Shown piece by piece: positions 17,353 to 26,611 of a DNA stretch of 64,000 bases. The position numbers and the translations under genes were made by a program. Each line of letters starts with the position of its first letter. Positions within the stretch are counted from its first letter, which is position 1. The notes beneath the pieces were generated by a model. It saw nothing but the letters and a program-made list of their open reading frames with translations, did no database searches and was not told the origin of the DNA. Source of the stretch: Planctomycetaceae bacterium (GTDB lineage Bacteria > Planctomycetota > Planctomycetia > Planctomycetales > Planctomycetaceae); NCBI GenBank assembly GCA_020426325.1, contig JAGQQG010000003.1, positions 59,943 to 123,942 of the forward strand, written 5' to 3'.

Positions 17353-17907
17353 TCAGGAAGTTGGTGGGGTGATGCCGAAGTCCTCGATCGTCAGCAGTGA
17401 TCGGAACGGCAAATTTCGCGCCGCAAAGTTCTCCGCCCCTCCCTCCATGCGATCCACGATGCCGACCATCTGAACGACCTTGCAGCCGAACTCCTCAATC
17501 CGGTCGACCGACAGGAGAGCACTTCCGCCCGTCGTTACGACATCGTCAATCACCACAACTCTGTCGCCGGGTTGCACCGGTCCCTCGACAAACCGGTTGG
17601 TTCCATGCCCCTTGGCTTCCTTGCGGACCAGAACACCTTGCATTTCGCGTCCTTGCTCCGCAGCCACGGCCAGCACGGCTCCGATGATCGGGTCCGCGCC
17701 AATCGACATCCCCCCGATCGCTGAGAACTCGACGTCAGCGAGCAATTCCAGCAATCCCTCGGCGACAAGTCTCAGCCCCTGAGCGTCCAGCGAAATCTGC
17801 TTACCATCGAGGTAGTAGGTCGCTTTTTTCCCGGAAGCGAGGGTGAAATCGCCGAACTTCAAAGCTCGTTTCTGGAAGAGGTCAATCAGTTTCTGTCGGT
17901 CGTACAT
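17353..17907 (-). CDS. pyrE: orotate phosphoribosyltransferase
   Basis: 184 aa. PyrE joins orotate and PRPP to give orotidine-5'-phosphate in pyrimidine synthesis. 'LKFGDFTLASGKKATYYLDGK' is the orotate-side N-terminal motif, and 'VVVIDDVVTTGGSAL' is the PRPP-binding loop. 'LVRKEAKGHGT' matches the catalytic flexible loop. It heads the pyrE-pgi unit. Its promoter must lie in 17908-18174, shared divergently with the 71-aa gene. Confidence 0.96.
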   Translation of the reverse strand: MYDRQKLIDLFQKRALKFGDFTLASGKKATYYLDGKQISLDAQGLRLVAEGLLELLADVEFSAIGGMSIGADPIIGAVLAVAAEQGREMQGVLVRKEAKGHGTNRFVEGPVQPGDRVVVIDDVVTTGGSALLSVDRIEEFGCKVVQMVGIVDRMEGGAENFAARNLPFRSLLTIEDFGITPPTS

Positions 17908-18174
17908 CCGGTGCCTCTTGGAGTTGTGGCCATCATGGACTGTGATCTTCTGCTGCTCATGGTAGCCATTCGAGGGCGGGATGGAATCGAGTCAAGGGGT
18001 AATCTAATTTTACGTTCTTTGAAGGCACATATTGCCTGACTTGCCAAGACGGTGAAATCGTTAAAGTCGTTGAAGGGAGAATGTCGATTCAACTGTCAAC
18101 CCGCAGAGATACTCAACAGGAACCGGGGCGACAGCCCTTGTTCGCCGATTGCTTTTCCTTCACAGGTTGACAAG

Positions 18175-18390
18175 ATGCGTCCAACACTCCGACTTTTTAC
18201 TGAGGATGACTCCGCTGCCGGTCACGTGCCGCTGGTGACGATGAGTCTGGGCGAGTTCTGTCAAATCCTCGGGGATGCAAAGGATACTGATCGAACCTGG
18301 ATTCAGGATTTTGCTGACGACGAAATTCAGGTTCCAGTGGATCTGTATGAAGTGCTGCACGCTTATGCGCACATGAGGGCCGCCGCTTAG
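18175..18390 (+). CDS. small conserved hypothetical protein
   Basis: 71 aa from the ATG at 18175. It is acidic and predicted soluble: 'MRPTLRLFTEDD', 'LVTMSLGEFCQILGDAKDTDRTW', 'QVPVDLYEVLHAYAHMRAAA'. Similar short proteins occur as planctomycete-specific families as far as I recall, but I cannot name one. It lies 32 bp before the glycerate kinase gene and may share its transcript. Longer in-frame starts upstream (from 18052) give an atypical Arg/Cys-rich leader and are not favoured. Confidence 0.65.
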   Translation: MRPTLRLFTEDDSAAGHVPLVTMSLGEFCQILGDAKDTDRTWIQDFADDEIQVPVDLYEVLHAYAHMRAAA

Positions 18391-18422
18391 CGGTTCGCCC
18401 TTCTGCGCGATATGCTCATTCA

Positions 18423-19781
18423 ATGAGCACGGTTCCAATCGACAATAGACTTCGCCGGGACGCCATCGCCATCTGGCAGGCAGGAGTCGATGCCGTCAAC
18501 GCTCAGCGACTCGTCAAATCGGTCGTTCGCATCAAGGGCAACACTCTGTCGATTGCTGGAGAGCAATGGGCAATTGACCGTGTCGGTCGGATCGCCGTCG
18601 TGGGGGGCGGCAAAGCGGGCGCTGGAATGGCTGCTGGTTTTGAGCAGGCCGTGGGAGACGACTTCCTCACGAGCAAAGTCACGGGCTGGGTCAATGTCCC
18701 GGCGGACTGTGTTCGTCCGCTCAAGCAACTTCATTTGCACCCAGCCCGCCCCGCAGGGCTCAATGAGCCGACAGAAGAGGGAGTCCTCGGCGCTGAAAAG
18801 ATCTTAAAAATCGTCTCACAACTCTCGCGGGAAGATGTTTGTATCGTGCTCCTCTCGGGCGGAGGAAGTGCGTTACTGCCGGCACCTGTTGGGGGCGTAT
18901 CGCTCAGCGACAAGCAAGTCGTCACACGGGGACTGATGCAGGCAGGGGCATCGATCGACGAATTAAACTGCGTCCGTAAGCACCTCTCGCGTATCAAAGG
19001 AGGACGACTGGCTCAGGCTTGCACTGCCGGGACGATAATCACGCTCATCATCTCAGACGTGATCGGCGATCCGCTGGATGTGATTGCGTCTGGCCCAACT
19101 GTCGCTGATTCCACGACCGCTGCCGATGCACTGGCAGTCCTGCAGAAGTTCGTACCAAGTATGCCGGACGTTCCCGCGAACATCTTCGAACATCTGAAGG
19201 AAGCGGCACAAAACGAAGACGTTTCCGATCAGCCCATTCAGTCTTCGGTCCGGAATGTAATCATCGGCAACATCGACGTTGCCATATCTGCTGCCGCACA
19301 CGAGGCCGCACAACGGGGGTATGACGTCGAATCACTGGGAGGAAAGAATGCAGGGATCGCCCGTGAAGTGGGCATGGACCTTGCAGAGCGATGTCTCAGG
19401 AATCGCAACGAGGGAAAGGGACCTCGATGCATGCTCAGCGGAGGAGAACCGGTTGTGCGACTTGTCGCCACCGATTCGCCTCGTCTGGGGGGGCGGAATC
19501 AGGAACTGGTCCTGTCAGCTGCGGAACGTCTCTGGAAGGAAGACGCGAGTAATCTCGTGATTCTTTCCGGCGGGACTGATGGTGAGGACGGACCTACGGA
19601 TGCAGCAGGAGCTTTCGTGGATGCGAGCGTTCTGAGCACCGCGCATAAGCTGGGAATCAATCCGAGTGACTATCTGGCGATCAACAATTCCTATCCGTTC
19701 TTCGCGTCCACGCATGGCCATCTGACAACAGGTCCCACACACACGAATGTCATGGACCTCCGTGTCTGCCTGACTGGTTGA
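18423..19781 (+). CDS. glycerate 2-kinase (type II, MOFRL family)
   Basis: 452 aa. The N-terminal DUF4147 domain contains 'VVGGGKAGAGMAAGFEQ' and 'IVLLSGGGSALLPAPV'; the C-terminal MOFRL domain contains 'MLSGGEPVVRL', 'GGRNQELVLSAAERL' and 'ILSGGTDGEDGPTDAAGAFVD'. Members of this family phosphorylate D-glycerate, usually to 2-phosphoglycerate, in glyoxylate/serine or sugar-acid breakdown. It acts in the cytosol. Start ATG 18423. It is convergent with the next gene on the minus strand. Confidence 0.93.
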   Translation: MSTVPIDNRLRRDAIAIWQAGVDAVNAQRLVKSVVRIKGNTLSIAGEQWAIDRVGRIAVVGGGKAGAGMAAGFEQAVGDDFLTSKVTGWVNVPADCVRPLKQLHLHPARPAGLNEPTEEGVLGAEKILKIVSQLSREDVCIVLLSGGGSALLPAPVGGVSLSDKQVVTRGLMQAGASIDELNCVRKHLSRIKGGRLAQACTAGTIITLIISDVIGDPLDVIASGPTVADSTTAADALAVLQKFVPSMPDVPANIFEHLKEAAQNEDVSDQPIQSSVRNVIIGNIDVAISAAAHEAAQRGYDVESLGGKNAGIAREVGMDLAERCLRNRNEGKGPRCMLSGGEPVVRLVATDSPRLGGRNQELVLSAAERLWKEDASNLVILSGGTDGEDGPTDAAGAFVDASVLSTAHKLGINPSDYLAINNSYPFFASTHGHLTTGPTHTNVMDLRVCLTG

Positions 19782-19861
19782 GTGATGACGGGTTCACTGC
19801 CATGTGGGTTGCATCTTCGATGCGTCGCTCAACGATACGATCTGCCAATGTTGAGGCATCG

Positions 19862-21493
19862 TTAATCGAGTGTGATCATCAACCAGCCGTTATTGAGGAC
19901 GACTTGGCGGACGGTCAAACGGGTGGGGGTCATCTCGGGGAGGTTGAGGTCGACTGTCGTTGGCAGACTCACTGCATGCAGGCGTTGGGTGATCTGTTGC
20001 TGAATGATCGGGCGGGCGAGGTCAGCGAGGGGGCCGGTGTCTTCCGGGAGAGTGGCTGTGACGGTTACGTCGCTCGGTTCGAGTGCGATCTGTCCGACCG
20101 TCTGTGAGACGTTATAGGGGATTTCTATTCGCTGCGTCGGAACCTCGGGAGTCAGCTTGGGGCGAAAGCCGGCTCGTGCGGTGACGAGTGCGCGCCCGTC
20201 CTCAAAACGAATCGACAGCGGCTGGTCTTCAGCCAACAGCACAGTCGCAAATTCGGCCTCCGATGAGTCGCCTACGTCCAGCGATGCGGGATCAAACGAC
20301 TGGTTTTCGATCGTCTGCAGCAGGATCTCGATCAGACGATCAATCAGCTTGTCGGGAATCTCCTGGCCTCCGAGTGGGAGAGAGGCGAGGACGTGATTCA
20401 CCAGATCTTCGTGCAGTGCAATCGTAATCGACTCACCAGCCGTGACCTCGGGGAATGTGGACGATGTTGTGACAGGATCTTCTTCCGACGGCAGAAACAA
20501 GGGCTCCTGCAGATTCTCGAAGGCAACCTCATCCACATCGCCAAGTATGCCTTGACCGAGCATTGCAGGAGGACGAGGCAGCTTGATTTGATAGAGCAAT
20601 TGATCACTGGTCGTGCTGAGCGACTGCTGGTCGGCAGAGAGATCGATCCACTGCAGGAGGGCGGGCACATACTGGGCCAGCTTGCGGTTCGCCTCTGAAA
20701 GTTTCCGATCGACTTCATCATTGAACCGTGGAGCAGCCTGCCGGGTGAGCATTTGGGAGGCGATCTGTTCGGCTTGCGGTCGGCGACGCTCGGCTTCCGT
20801 GAGAGCGATTGAGCGGGCGATGTCGCCGACGACAGGGACACCCGACACAAACGTCGTCGCTCCGCGATAGGAGATTCGCGGCACGACCCAGGCCGCTGGG
20901 GAACGGGTGGTGAAGGTCATCCCATCAAAGTCGATCTGCTTCTCCATCTGAAATTGATGGGCTCCCTGAGACTGCACCTGAGCCTGTTGAGTGACCCCCA
21001 CGGTTCGCTCGGAGACGTTCCCTGTGAGTCGCAAGACGAACCGTGCCCGATCGAGACACGGTTGCAGATCAACGGTCGTATGTGTCAGCGTGAACTGTTC
21101 ACCGAACACGTCTGCCCCAAGGATGCACTCACGCACGGGCCCCGCGTTGGTGTCATCACGAGAGATCAGCTTTGCCAGAAACGCTTCAGTCACCGTCACC
21201 CGCAACTGTCCCTCTGCGGGAGGAAGGACAGTTTCCGACTCTTCGACCTGCTCGATGATCGTCGACGGAGGATAGAACGTGGTCATCTGCTGTGAGGGCA
21301 TCACCCAAACGGGGCCATTCACAACGGGCGGAGGCGGGGACACCCACACGACAGGCGGCGGAGGCGCCATCCATGTGCGGTGAACGTACATTTGGGCGAC
21401 GAGTTCGCCAGGCGATGACGTCAGCCCCCAAGCCATGACGGTCGTCAACATGACCCGAGCGGCACCAGGATGTTTGTCAGAATAACATGGCAT
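19862..21493 (-). CDS. large secreted hypothetical protein
   Basis: 543 aa, ATG 21493 behind AAGGAA. A hydrophobic stretch (about 14-32) may be a signal peptide, with ELVAQ as the likely cleavage region. A Pro-rich segment ('APPPPVVWVSPPPPVVNGP') follows. The bulk is a soluble alpha/beta region containing 'LRVTVTEAFLAKLISRDD', 'YNVSQTVGQIALEPSDV' and 'GRALVTARAGFRPKL'. Repeated bilobed strand patterns suggest a lipid-binding or SMP-like fold, but this is weak. I do not recognise the family. It is transcribed alone, divergent from the hydrolase at 21750. Confidence 0.8.
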   Translation of the reverse strand: MPCYSDKHPGAARVMLTTVMAWGLTSSPGELVAQMYVHRTWMAPPPPVVWVSPPPPVVNGPVWVMPSQQMTTFYPPSTIIEQVEESETVLPPAEGQLRVTVTEAFLAKLISRDDTNAGPVRECILGADVFGEQFTLTHTTVDLQPCLDRARFVLRLTGNVSERTVGVTQQAQVQSQGAHQFQMEKQIDFDGMTFTTRSPAAWVVPRISYRGATTFVSGVPVVGDIARSIALTEAERRRPQAEQIASQMLTRQAAPRFNDEVDRKLSEANRKLAQYVPALLQWIDLSADQQSLSTTSDQLLYQIKLPRPPAMLGQGILGDVDEVAFENLQEPLFLPSEEDPVTTSSTFPEVTAGESITIALHEDLVNHVLASLPLGGQEIPDKLIDRLIEILLQTIENQSFDPASLDVGDSSEAEFATVLLAEDQPLSIRFEDGRALVTARAGFRPKLTPEVPTQRIEIPYNVSQTVGQIALEPSDVTVTATLPEDTGPLADLARPIIQQQITQRLHAVSLPTTVDLNLPEMTPTRLTVRQVVLNNGWLMITLD

Positions 21494-21749
21494 GACAGAA
21501 TTCCTTTGTCATTGTGCCATTTCGCAGGCGTCCTCCGGGAAGGAGTTTTCAGATCTTGGCGTGACTCGTCGAAACTCGCGGCGGACGCGTGATTTGGCCA
21601 AGAGCTGACGGTTGTGAGGTTTGCGATCACTCCTACAATCACAGGCCTGCATTCAGTTGACTCAGCATGACGTCTCACCATCTTTCCGTCATGTGAGGCA
21701 AGGATCTGACAGACGCAACCCGCATTCCAATCCCAGCGAATCCATCTCA

Positions 21750-22640
21750 GTGACGCATCAGGCAGACTTTGACGGTGAGTATCCCTTTGCGGGACAGGTT
21801 CTCGACGTCGATGGACATGCGTACCACTACGTTGACGAAGGCACCGGCCCAGTTTTGCTTTTTGTGCACGGTAACCCGACGTGGAGCTTTGCCTGGCGGA
21901 ACTTCATCAAGGCCCTCTCACCGAACTATCGATGCGTGGCGGTCGATCACATCGGCTGCGGGCGTTCGGACAAGCCACAGGATTACGAGTACACGCTGGC
22001 AAATCATATCGCGAACCTCACGCGGTTGATAGAACATCTCGATCTGCGGGAGATCACCCTCGTCGGGCATGACTGGGGCGGCTGCATCGGGATGGGAGCC
22101 GCGGTTGAAGTCCCGGAACGATTCTCACGGTTTGTGTTGGCGAATACGGCTGCGTTCCGATCACGAGCGATTCCTTTGAGGATCGCCGTCTGCCGTATTC
22201 CATTTTTAGGAGCATTGGCGGTGCGTGGGTTGAACGGCTTCGCGAGAGCAGCCATCACGATGGCTGTGCGAAAGCATGAGCGAATGACGCCCGCAATCCG
22301 TGACGGATATCTCGCTCCATACGACTCGTGGACCAACCGGATCGCGACCCATGAGTTCGTCCGTGACATTCCTCTCAATTCCTCACACCGCAGCTATTCT
22401 ACCTTAACGGGAATCGAGGAAAACTTGTCGCAGTTTGCGCAGTTTCCAATCCTGTTCATGTGGGGTGACCGCGACTGGTGTTTCACCACAGAATTTCTTG
22501 CGGAATGGGAAAAGCGGTATCCCAATGCCGAAGTGACCCATTTTCCCGATGCCTCGCATTATGTGTTTGAAGATGCTTGTGAGGAAATGATCGAACGTCT
22601 GGAGATGTTCCTCACGTCGAGTCCCGCAATACCCCGATGA
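21750..22640 (+). CDS. alpha/beta hydrolase, haloalkane-dehalogenase-like (OleB-type)
   Basis: 296 aa from the GTG at 21750; longer starts add a non-conserved leader. '[15 protein letters not shown]' provides the oxyanion/halide side. 'LVGHDWGG' has an Asp nucleophile followed by Trp, as in haloalkane dehalogenases and the OleB proteins of long-chain olefin synthesis. '[10 protein letters not shown]' probably supplies the acid, and '[10 protein letters not shown]' the catalytic His. It is therefore an Asp-nucleophile hydrolase; the substrate is unknown. It is followed after 84 bp, in the same direction, by a halogenase-like flavoprotein. Confidence 0.88.
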   Translation: MTHQADFDGEYPFAGQVLDVDGHAYHYVDEGTGPVLLFVHGNPTWSFAWRNFIKALSPNYRCVAVDHIGCGRSDKPQDYEYTLANHIANLTRLIEHLDLREITLVGHDWGGCIGMGAAVEVPERFSRFVLANTAAFRSRAIPLRIAVCRIPFLGALAVRGLNGFARAAITMAVRKHERMTPAIRDGYLAPYDSWTNRIATHEFVRDIPLNSSHRSYSTLTGIEENLSQFAQFPILFMWGDRDWCFTTEFLAEWEKRYPNAEVTHFPDASHYVFEDACEEMIERLEMFLTSSPAIPR

Positions 22641-22724
22641 AACCACAATAGTCTGAACTTCGAGACTGCTCGCGCTGGCATTACGCACCGAGTTCAACAG
22701 ATTCGGGCATTGGGGGAGACAAGG

Positions 22725-24077
22725 ATGTCGATCGAATTTGATGCGGTGATCCTCGGGGGCGGACCCGCTGGGTCGACGGTTGCGACGCTGCTGGCCCAGG
22801 CTGGTAAACGGGTGGTGGTCTTGGAGAAGGAACATTTTCCAAGGTATCACATTGGAGAATCCTTATTGCCGGCGACTGTCAGCATCTTTGAGCGACTCGG
22901 GGTCCACGACGCCGTCCGCAAGACATCGGTCCTGAAGCCGGGCGGCAAATGGCTGTATGGCTCCCACGAAGTTCCGGGGGACTTCACCCGATACGATGAC
23001 CAGGCGTCGTTTCAGCGAACTCCTTACTCCTATCTCGTTGATCGTGAGGTCTTTGACAAGATCCTGCTCGATCGCTCGGCCGAGTGTGGCGCAGACGTCC
23101 GCTATGGGCATGAGGTCGTCGACCTGATTCAGGAGGCGGGACGCGTCACGGGTGTTGTTGCTGTTGATGACGTCGGAAACAGAGCAGAGTACCGAGGTCG
23201 ACTCGTCATCGATGCAACGGGCCTTGGAGCGGTCATTGGGAGACGACTCAAACTCAGACAGCCCACCGTCAATCAACGGATGGGGATCTATGCCCAGTAT
23301 CGCGCCGAACCCATCCATCGTGACGCGATCGATGGCTGGTTTGTCGGCCAGATGTTCTACGATGGCTGGACATGGCTGATCAACCTGCCGGATGACACGA
23401 TCTCCGTCGGGGTGGTCTTGCCCGTCGAACGCTTCCGAAAGATTAACTCTTCTCCGGAGGAACTGCTTGAGCGGATGGTCCGTGAGAATGACCTGCTCAA
23501 GAACGGGATGACACCCAATCCCGTGCGTGTGTCGGAAGTCCGCGTGACCGGCAACATGGGGAATTCATCGAAGCAACTGGCTGGCGAGGGCTGGGTGATG
23601 GTGGGGGATGCTGGATTCTTCATTGACCCCTGTTACTCCTCGGGAGTTCATGTGGCCATGGAATCCGCGACGATGGTGGCTGATCTCCTCCTGCAGCAGC
23701 CGGACGGTGTCGTCATTCCCGCGACCGCCTTTCGTCAGTACGAATCCAAGCTCCGAAAACATGAGAAGTATGTCACGCGCATGGTCGAGGCGTTCTACAT
23801 GGCCAGCCGCAACACAACGTTGCAGAAGGTCATCGTCACGATGCAGGACAGTTTTTTGAAATCGATGAGGCGAAAGTTTGTCACCTTCGTGGGGGGCGAC
23901 TTCTCGAAGAACTCGGCTTACATCACTCGGGTGTATCTCTATTCCAAATTCATCAGCTGGTTGTTCCCCAACAACACCACTCTGCCAGAGAACCGACCTG
24001 ATTACCTCGTCAATCCTGTCGTTCCATTTGTCCCTCCGACCAACATCGAAGATCGAGAGATCCGGAAGGCCGCTTGA
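22725..24077 (+). CDS. FAD-dependent oxidoreductase, tryptophan/phenol-halogenase-like
   Basis: 450 aa, ATG 22725 behind GGGGGAGA. The Rossmann dinucleotide motif is 'VILGGGPAGSTVATLL', followed by 'FPRYHIGESLLP', as in flavin-dependent halogenases and related monooxygenases. 'GWTWLINLPDDTISVGVV' corresponds to the halogenase WxWxIP motif with Asn in place of Pro. 'VGDAGFFIDPCYSSGVHVAMES' is the second FAD motif. Whether it halogenates, hydroxylates or reduces prenyl groups cannot be decided; the altered WxWxIP argues for caution. Downstream is a good terminator (24111). Confidence 0.88.
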   Translation: MSIEFDAVILGGGPAGSTVATLLAQAGKRVVVLEKEHFPRYHIGESLLPATVSIFERLGVHDAVRKTSVLKPGGKWLYGSHEVPGDFTRYDDQASFQRTPYSYLVDREVFDKILLDRSAECGADVRYGHEVVDLIQEAGRVTGVVAVDDVGNRAEYRGRLVIDATGLGAVIGRRLKLRQPTVNQRMGIYAQYRAEPIHRDAIDGWFVGQMFYDGWTWLINLPDDTISVGVVLPVERFRKINSSPEELLERMVRENDLLKNGMTPNPVRVSEVRVTGNMGNSSKQLAGEGWVMVGDAGFFIDPCYSSGVHVAMESATMVADLLLQQPDGVVIPATAFRQYESKLRKHEKYVTRMVEAFYMASRNTTLQKVIVTMQDSFLKSMRRKFVTFVGGDFSKNSAYITRVYLYSKFISWLFPNNTTLPENRPDYLVNPVVPFVPPTNIEDREIRKAA

Positions 24078-24110
24078 GACGCTGATCGTTTGAGGTCATG
24101 ATATTCGCCG

Positions 24111-24147
24111 CACCTTGGCCGCCTTGAGCAGCCGAGGTGTTTCTATT
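24111..24147 (+). terminator. terminator after the FAD oxidoreductase
   Basis: CACCTTGGC (24111-24119) pairs with GCCGAGGTG (24131-24139) with one G-U pair and an 11-nt loop. TTTCTATT follows. Confidence 0.7.
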
Positions 24148-24240
24148 GGTGACTGTCAGCTTGGCAGCCCCAGGTGTCTGCCAGAATTGAATGTGTGTCC
24201 TAAGACGCATCCGGGAAACACGTTGCGAGACACCATTGAC

Positions 24241-24258
24241 TTGGCACGGTGCTTGCAT
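24241..24258 (+). promoter_or_regulatory. sigma-54 (-24/-12) promoter of groEL1
   Basis: TTGGCACGGTGCTTGCAT is an essentially perfect match to the sigma-54 consensus (TGGCACG-N4-TTGC): GG at 24243-24244 and GC at 24255-24256 with the required 10-bp spacing. The start site would be near 24267, giving a leader of about 108 nt to the groEL1 GTG. Upstream are GGTGTCT (24173-24179) and AGACACC (24228-24234), an inverted pair that could be an enhancer site. No CIRCE element is visible. Confidence 0.85.
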
Positions 24259-24374
24259 TGTGTCTGTTCATCGAGTGGAGCGTCTGCCATCACGGCCCTC
24301 CCTCGTCGACTCGCGACTGATGTCGCTGAGTGACAATACAGACACATATCGTTGATGCAGGTTGAGGAGAAGCC

Positions 24375-26063
24375 GTGTCCAAACTGTTGAGTTTTGACGA
24401 AGACGCTCGGAAACAACTGCTGGAAGGGGTCTCGAAGCTGTCGCGAGCCGTCAGCAGCACCCTTGGACCGCGAGGTCGTACAGCGGTTCTGGATAAGGGT
24501 TGGGGTTCGCCCAAGGTGACGAAGGACGGTGTGACCGTCGCTGAAGACATTGAATTAGAAGACCCGTTTGAAAACTGTGCTGTTCAACTGGTCAAGGAAG
24601 CCGCCTCGAAGACAGGTGACATCGCTGGTGACGGGACAACGACCGCAACGGTGCTTGCAGAGGCACTGTTTCGCGACGGCCTGCGTTTCATTGCCGGTGG
24701 GGCCGACCCCATGTCGCTCAGCCGCGGTGTGCATAAGGCAGTGGAAGCAGTTGTCGAGCAATTGGCCAAACTGTCGAAGCCAGTCGATGCCAAGGACAAG
24801 AAGGCTATCGAAACGGTCGCCACAATCGCCGGTAACAACGACAAGGAAATCGGCAAGACCCTTGCTGACGCCCTCATGAAGGTTGGCAAGGATGGCGTGA
24901 TCACGGTCGAGGAAGGCCGGGGCGTGCAGACGGAAGTCGAACTCGTTGAGGGTATGCAGTTCGAGCGAGGATATCTTTCGCCGCACTTCGTCACGAACGA
25001 GGATGACCAGACGGTCGAGTTGGATGACTGTCGTATCCTGATTCACGAAGAAAAGATCTCCAACGCCAGGGACCTTGTGCCTTTGCTTGAACAGGTCTCG
25101 CAGGATGGCTCTCCGCTGTTGATCATCGCGGAGGACATTGAGGGTGAAGCCCTTGCCACTCTGGTGGTCAACAAGTTGCGAGGCATCCTCAAAGTGGCTG
25201 CCGTGAAGGCTCCGGGGTACGGCGATCGTCGCAAGGCCATGCTTCAGGATCTGGCGATCCTCACGGGTGGCAAGGCGATCTTCAAGGATCTCGGTGAGAA
25301 GCTTGAGAACGTGCAACTGCCCGAATTGGGGCGAGCCAAAAAAATCCGGATCGATGCCGACAAAACAGTGGTCGTCCAAGGCAACGGTTCGAAGGACGCG
25401 ATTTCCGGCCGTGCCGAGCAGATTCGGCAGGAAATCGAGAAGACCGACAGCGACTACGATCGCGAGAAATTGCAGGAGCGTCTCGCCAAGCTCGCAGGTG
25501 GTGTTGCTCAGATCAACGTTGGGGCTGTCACCGAAACCGCGATGAAGGAGCGGAAGGATCTCATCGACGACGCTCTCGCTGCAACGCGAGCAGCTGTCGA
25601 AGAGGGGGTCGTTCCGGGCGGCGGCGTTGCCCTGCTGCGATGTGCGGAAGGTCTGAAGAAGCTCAAGCTCGAAGGTGATGAAGCCCTCGGCGTGCAGCTC
25701 ATTCAGAAGGTTGTGGAGATGCCGCTCCGCAAGATTGCAGAGAATGCTGGTCTTGATGGTGCAGTCGTCGCCAACACGGTTCGCAAGAACAAGGAAAAAG
25801 CCTTCGGCTACGATGCCTTGAATGACGCCTACGGCGACATGTTCGACGCAGGGGTGGTCGACCCGACCAAAGTTGTGCGAACGGCTCTGCAGAATGCGGC
25901 CAGCGTCGCCTGCCTGCTGATGACGACCGATTCCATTATCGTCGAGGAACCGAAAGAGGCTGAAGACGACCATCACCATGACGACCACCACGACATGGGT
26001 GGGATGGGAGGCATGGGAGGCGGTATGCCAGGCATGGGTGGCATGCCCGGTATGGGCTTCTGA
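24375..26063 (+). CDS. groEL: chaperonin GroEL, copy 1 (His-rich, Gly-Met tail)
   Basis: 562 aa, GTG 24375 behind GAGGAGAAG. 60-kDa chaperonin: the ATP-binding '[14 protein letters not shown]' and '[18 protein letters not shown]' are intact, as are '[10 protein letters not shown]' and '[14 protein letters not shown]'. The C-terminal tail fuses a His/Asp cluster ('[13 protein letters not shown]') to GGM repeats that would line the ring cavity; His-rich tails are known from alternative GroELs such as mycobacterial GroEL1. It folds proteins together with GroES encoded 128 bp downstream. The sigma-54 promoter at 24241 suggests regulated rather than housekeeping expression. Confidence 0.97.
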   Translation: MSKLLSFDEDARKQLLEGVSKLSRAVSSTLGPRGRTAVLDKGWGSPKVTKDGVTVAEDIELEDPFENCAVQLVKEAASKTGDIAGDGTTTATVLAEALFRDGLRFIAGGADPMSLSRGVHKAVEAVVEQLAKLSKPVDAKDKKAIETVATIAGNNDKEIGKTLADALMKVGKDGVITVEEGRGVQTEVELVEGMQFERGYLSPHFVTNEDDQTVELDDCRILIHEEKISNARDLVPLLEQVSQDGSPLLIIAEDIEGEALATLVVNKLRGILKVAAVKAPGYGDRRKAMLQDLAILTGGKAIFKDLGEKLENVQLPELGRAKKIRIDADKTVVVQGNGSKDAISGRAEQIRQEIEKTDSDYDREKLQERLAKLAGGVAQINVGAVTETAMKERKDLIDDALAATRAAVEEGVVPGGGVALLRCAEGLKKLKLEGDEALGVQLIQKVVEMPLRKIAENAGLDGAVVANTVRKNKEKAFGYDALNDAYGDMFDAGVVDPTKVVRTALQNAASVACLLMTTDSIIVEEPKEAEDDHHHDDHHDMGGMGGMGGGMPGMGGMPGMGF

Positions 26064-26074
26064 GTAAGCTCTCA

Positions 26075-26175
26075 GCGGTCGGCAGTCAGCTGTCGACCGC
26101 AGAACGACGACGGTTTCATACAACTGACTGCTGTCGCTGAATACTGACAGCTCAAAACAGACAACATTCAAATAC
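26075..26175. repeat. CAGTCAGCTGTC-type intergenic repeat (groEL1-groES)
   Basis: The gap between groEL1 and groES is filled with short self-similar words: CAGCGGTCGGCAGTCAGCTGTC, CAACTGACTGCTGTCGCTGA and ACTGACAGCTC occur in direct and inverted order. CAGTCAGCTGTCG and TGACTGCTGTC can pair. Such tracts are typical of dispersed low-complexity intergenic repeats. Confidence 0.5.
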
Positions 26176-26191
26176 AACGGAGAATTGATAG

Positions 26192-26482
26192 ATGACCCTT
26201 AACCCTCTCGATGATCGTGTCGTTGTCCAACCCCTCGAAGCTGAAGAGACCACCGCTGGTGGGATCGTGCTGCCGGACGCCGCTCGTGAGAAGCAGCAGC
26301 GTGGCAAGGTGCTCGCCGTCGGTCCGGGCCGGTTGCTCGACAGTGGCGAGCGGTGTGCCGTCTCGGTCAGCGTCGGAGACGAAGTTCTCTTCGGCAAGTA
26401 CGGCGGAACCGAAATCGAAGTCGATGGCAAGGACGTCAAGATCCTCCGCGAGAGTGACATCCTGGCCAAGGTGGAGGGTTGA
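26192..26482 (+). CDS. groES: co-chaperonin GroES
   Basis: 96 aa. GroES caps the GroEL ring. '[27 protein letters not shown]' and the mobile loop '[18 protein letters not shown]' are typical, as is '[20 protein letters not shown]'. It sits between the two groEL genes and is the only groES in the window, so it presumably serves both. ATG 26192 behind ACGGAG. Confidence 0.98.
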   Translation: MTLNPLDDRVVVQPLEAEETTAGGIVLPDAAREKQQRGKVLAVGPGRLLDSGERCAVSVSVGDEVLFGKYGGTEIEVDGKDVKILRESDILAKVEG

Positions 26483-26608
26483 AGGTTGATGGTTGAGAGT
26501 TGATCAACATGATTACTCTCAACGATCGCCAACGATTCTCGACCGACACTGAGCGAAGCTGAGGCCGAAACGGCCCACCCTCAACCCTGAACCATAGACG
26601 ATCAACCA
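26478..26608. repeat. GGTTGATGG/GTTGAGAGT inverted-repeat tract (groES-groEL2)
   Basis: GTTGAGAGT (26492-26500) and ACTCTCAAC (26515-26523) form a perfect 9-bp hairpin whose loop contains the palindrome TGATCA. Words of the GGTTGATGGTTGA family precede it, and their complements (CCCTCAACC, GATCAACC) appear at 26575-26607. A related tract follows groEL2 at 28241. It may act as an mRNA processing or attenuation element between the chaperone cistrons. Confidence 0.55.
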
Positions 26609-26611
26609 ATC

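Noticed and set aside
22725..24077. Firm assignment as a tryptophan halogenase
   Set aside because: The WxWxIP motif has Asn for Pro and no biosynthetic cluster surrounds it, so only 'halogenase-like' is justified.
24100..24374. CIRCE (TTAGCACTC-N9-GAGTGCTAA) operator before groEL1
   Set aside because: I looked for it and found none; the only clear element is the sigma-54 promoter.
24555..26177. 540-codon open frame antisense to groEL1
   Set aside because: It is the mirror of a highly biased coding sequence; no domain is recognisable and the sense product is beyond doubt GroEL.
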